13,847 nucleotides of DNA from contig CAZCWX010000097.1 in NCBI GenBank assembly GCA_964502465.1, positions 1 through 13,847 of the forward strand. Reading direction: 5' to 3'. Position numbers and translations under genes: made by a program. Of the stretch, positions 13,242 through 13,847 are shown in pieces (positions within the stretch are counted from its first letter, which is position 1; every line of letters begins with the position of its first letter). Origin of the DNA: CAZCWX01 sp964502465. GTDB lineage: Bacteria; Desulfobacterota; Binatia; Bin18. The notes beneath the pieces are model-generated. The model was not told the origin of the DNA and did no database searches. It saw only the letters and a list, made by a program, of their open reading frames with translations.

Positions 13242-13847
13242 TTAGGACTCCTCCTGGCAAGAGCGAAGCAATGGAAGAGGATTCTCTCCTCCAGACAAAC
13301 GGCGAAGCCTGCGCCCTTTTTCACTGGTTGAGAGAGCGACGTGCAGGAGATGCTGGAAATCTGCTTCCTGGGTCGCCCACGGGCGAACGGTAGCGAGCAG
13401 CTCGAACAGATGTGAACGAATAACATACGCGTCAAGGGTTTCATCCCCGCTCTGCGTGGGTGGGTGGTACGCGCGGGTTTCGGTGACGAAGGTCGTGGTT
13501 TCTTGAGGAACCTGCTTGGCGACTGATTTCCCAGCGGCCAAGGTGTTGCGTATGGCGGTTGCTGAGAGGTCTGCCACCTCTGCTGGGAGCAGAAAAAAAT
13601 GCAGCGAAGGACGATAGGGGCGGTTTTCCGGCTGATCGAGGAGTTGCGTAAACACCTGTTGATTCATGTCACTGCGATTGGCGATCAGCAGAGAGGCGAG
13701 GGAAAAAAGCTGCCGCAAGGCAGCCTTGCGGTCTCGGTAATACCGGGGATCGAGAATCTGAAAGAGCTTGTCCATACCAATGACAAAGTGTAACACTGCC
13801 TGGGCCCCAAGAAGTGTACGAAACGCCTGGGCTTGCTCGAAGTAGAG
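13242..13847 (-). CDS. nadD: Nicotinate-nucleotide adenylyltransferase-like protein, N-terminus beyond the window
   Basis: The frame is open without interruption from the right edge to TAA at 13242-13244, giving 201 visible residues; the first part, with the HxGH ATP site, is outside the window. What remains fits the C-terminal two thirds of the family: FVIGMDKLFQI with the G-x-D of the substrate pocket, LSATAIRNTL matching the ISxTxIR phosphate-binding motif, and VPQETTTFV, the usual family ending where VP is followed by a tail helix. NadD adenylates nicotinate mononucleotide in NAD synthesis in the cytosol. About 60 further residues follow (YVIRSHLFELL, ATQEADFQHLLH...), a helical extension not usual for NadD; it may define a subgroup or a different nucleotidyltransferase. 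The NadD assignment is therefore likely rather than certain. Confidence 0.7.
   Translation of the reverse strand, partial: LYFEQAQAFRTLLGAQAVLHFVIGMDKLFQILDPRYYRDRKAALRQLFSLASLLIANRSDMNQQVFTQLLDQPENRPYRPSLHFFLLPAEVADLSATAIRNTLAAGKSVAKQVPQETTTFVTETRAYHPPTQSGDETLDAYVIRSHLFELLATVRPWATQEADFQHLLHVALSTSEKGRRLRRLSGGENPLPLLRSCQEES

Noticed and set aside
1..13847. tRNA, rRNA, CRISPR arrays or transposase genes
   Set aside because: I looked for CCA-ending cloverleaf patterns, regularly spaced repeats and transposase motifs and saw none; a tRNAscan or Infernal run would be decisive.

Overview
The window is ordinary-looking bacterial chromosome: dense single genes and short operons on both strands, mid-50s GC by eye, good AGGAG-type ribosome sites, and short palindromic repeats in several intergenic gaps. 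It contains no phage, transposase, CRISPR array, rRNA or tRNA that I can see. A periplasmic D,D-carboxypeptidase and exported proteins with signal peptides point to a Gram-negative cell. The mix of an extended SDR, an F420-type luciferase-like oxidoreductase, an OFA/MCT-like MFS carrier and a bacterial deoxyhypusine-synthase homologue resembles uncultured soil or sediment lineages near Desulfobacterota/Binatota. That placement is an impression, not a result.

Layout. At the left edge a divergent gene begins with only its start codon in view. It lies back to back with a dacA-type D-Ala-D-Ala carboxypeptidase (153-1391, +). A secreted PDZ protein (1297-2502, -) converges on it and overlaps it tail to tail through an inverted repeat. 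Next come an unrecognised 377-residue protein (2679-3812, +), an NAD-dependent epimerase/dehydratase (3995-4939, +) and a luciferase-like oxidoreductase (5072-6124, +). These last two are separated by a REP-like inverted repeat. An MFS transporter (6346-7665, -) follows, beyond a gap carrying a repeat built on ATTCC(N8)GGGAAT-type half-sites.

The most interesting gene is a two-domain rhodanese-type sulfurtransferase (7891-8715, +). Its reading frame is interrupted by one UGA (8587-8589) exactly where the catalytic cysteine should be. The frame resumes with a textbook rhodanese active-site loop and C-terminus and closes at a TAA, giving a family-typical length. Nine bases after the UGA is a perfect 8-bp stem with a GGC loop, placed as a bacterial SECIS element should be. 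I read this as a selenocysteine sulfurtransferase with Sec233, the only chalcogen residue in its catalytic domain. A naive annotation would truncate it at 232 residues. An exported protein of three tandem beta-type repeats follows 22 bases downstream.

The right part is mostly on the minus strand. A compact operon holds a zinc-ribbon membrane protein, a 73-residue protein and an isoprenylcysteine-methyltransferase-like protein (10847 down to 9705), with an ATGA overlap between the last two. A second minus-strand series holds a nucleotidyltransferase of the NadD type (cut by the right edge), a deoxyhypusine-synthase-like protein and a CysQ-like phosphatase. No stretch longer than about 300 bases lacks a gene. 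The larger gaps (2503-2678, 3813-3994, 4940-5071, 6125-6345, 7666-7890, 10848-11094, 13101-13241) hold promoters or small palindromes where listed and otherwise nothing I recognise.
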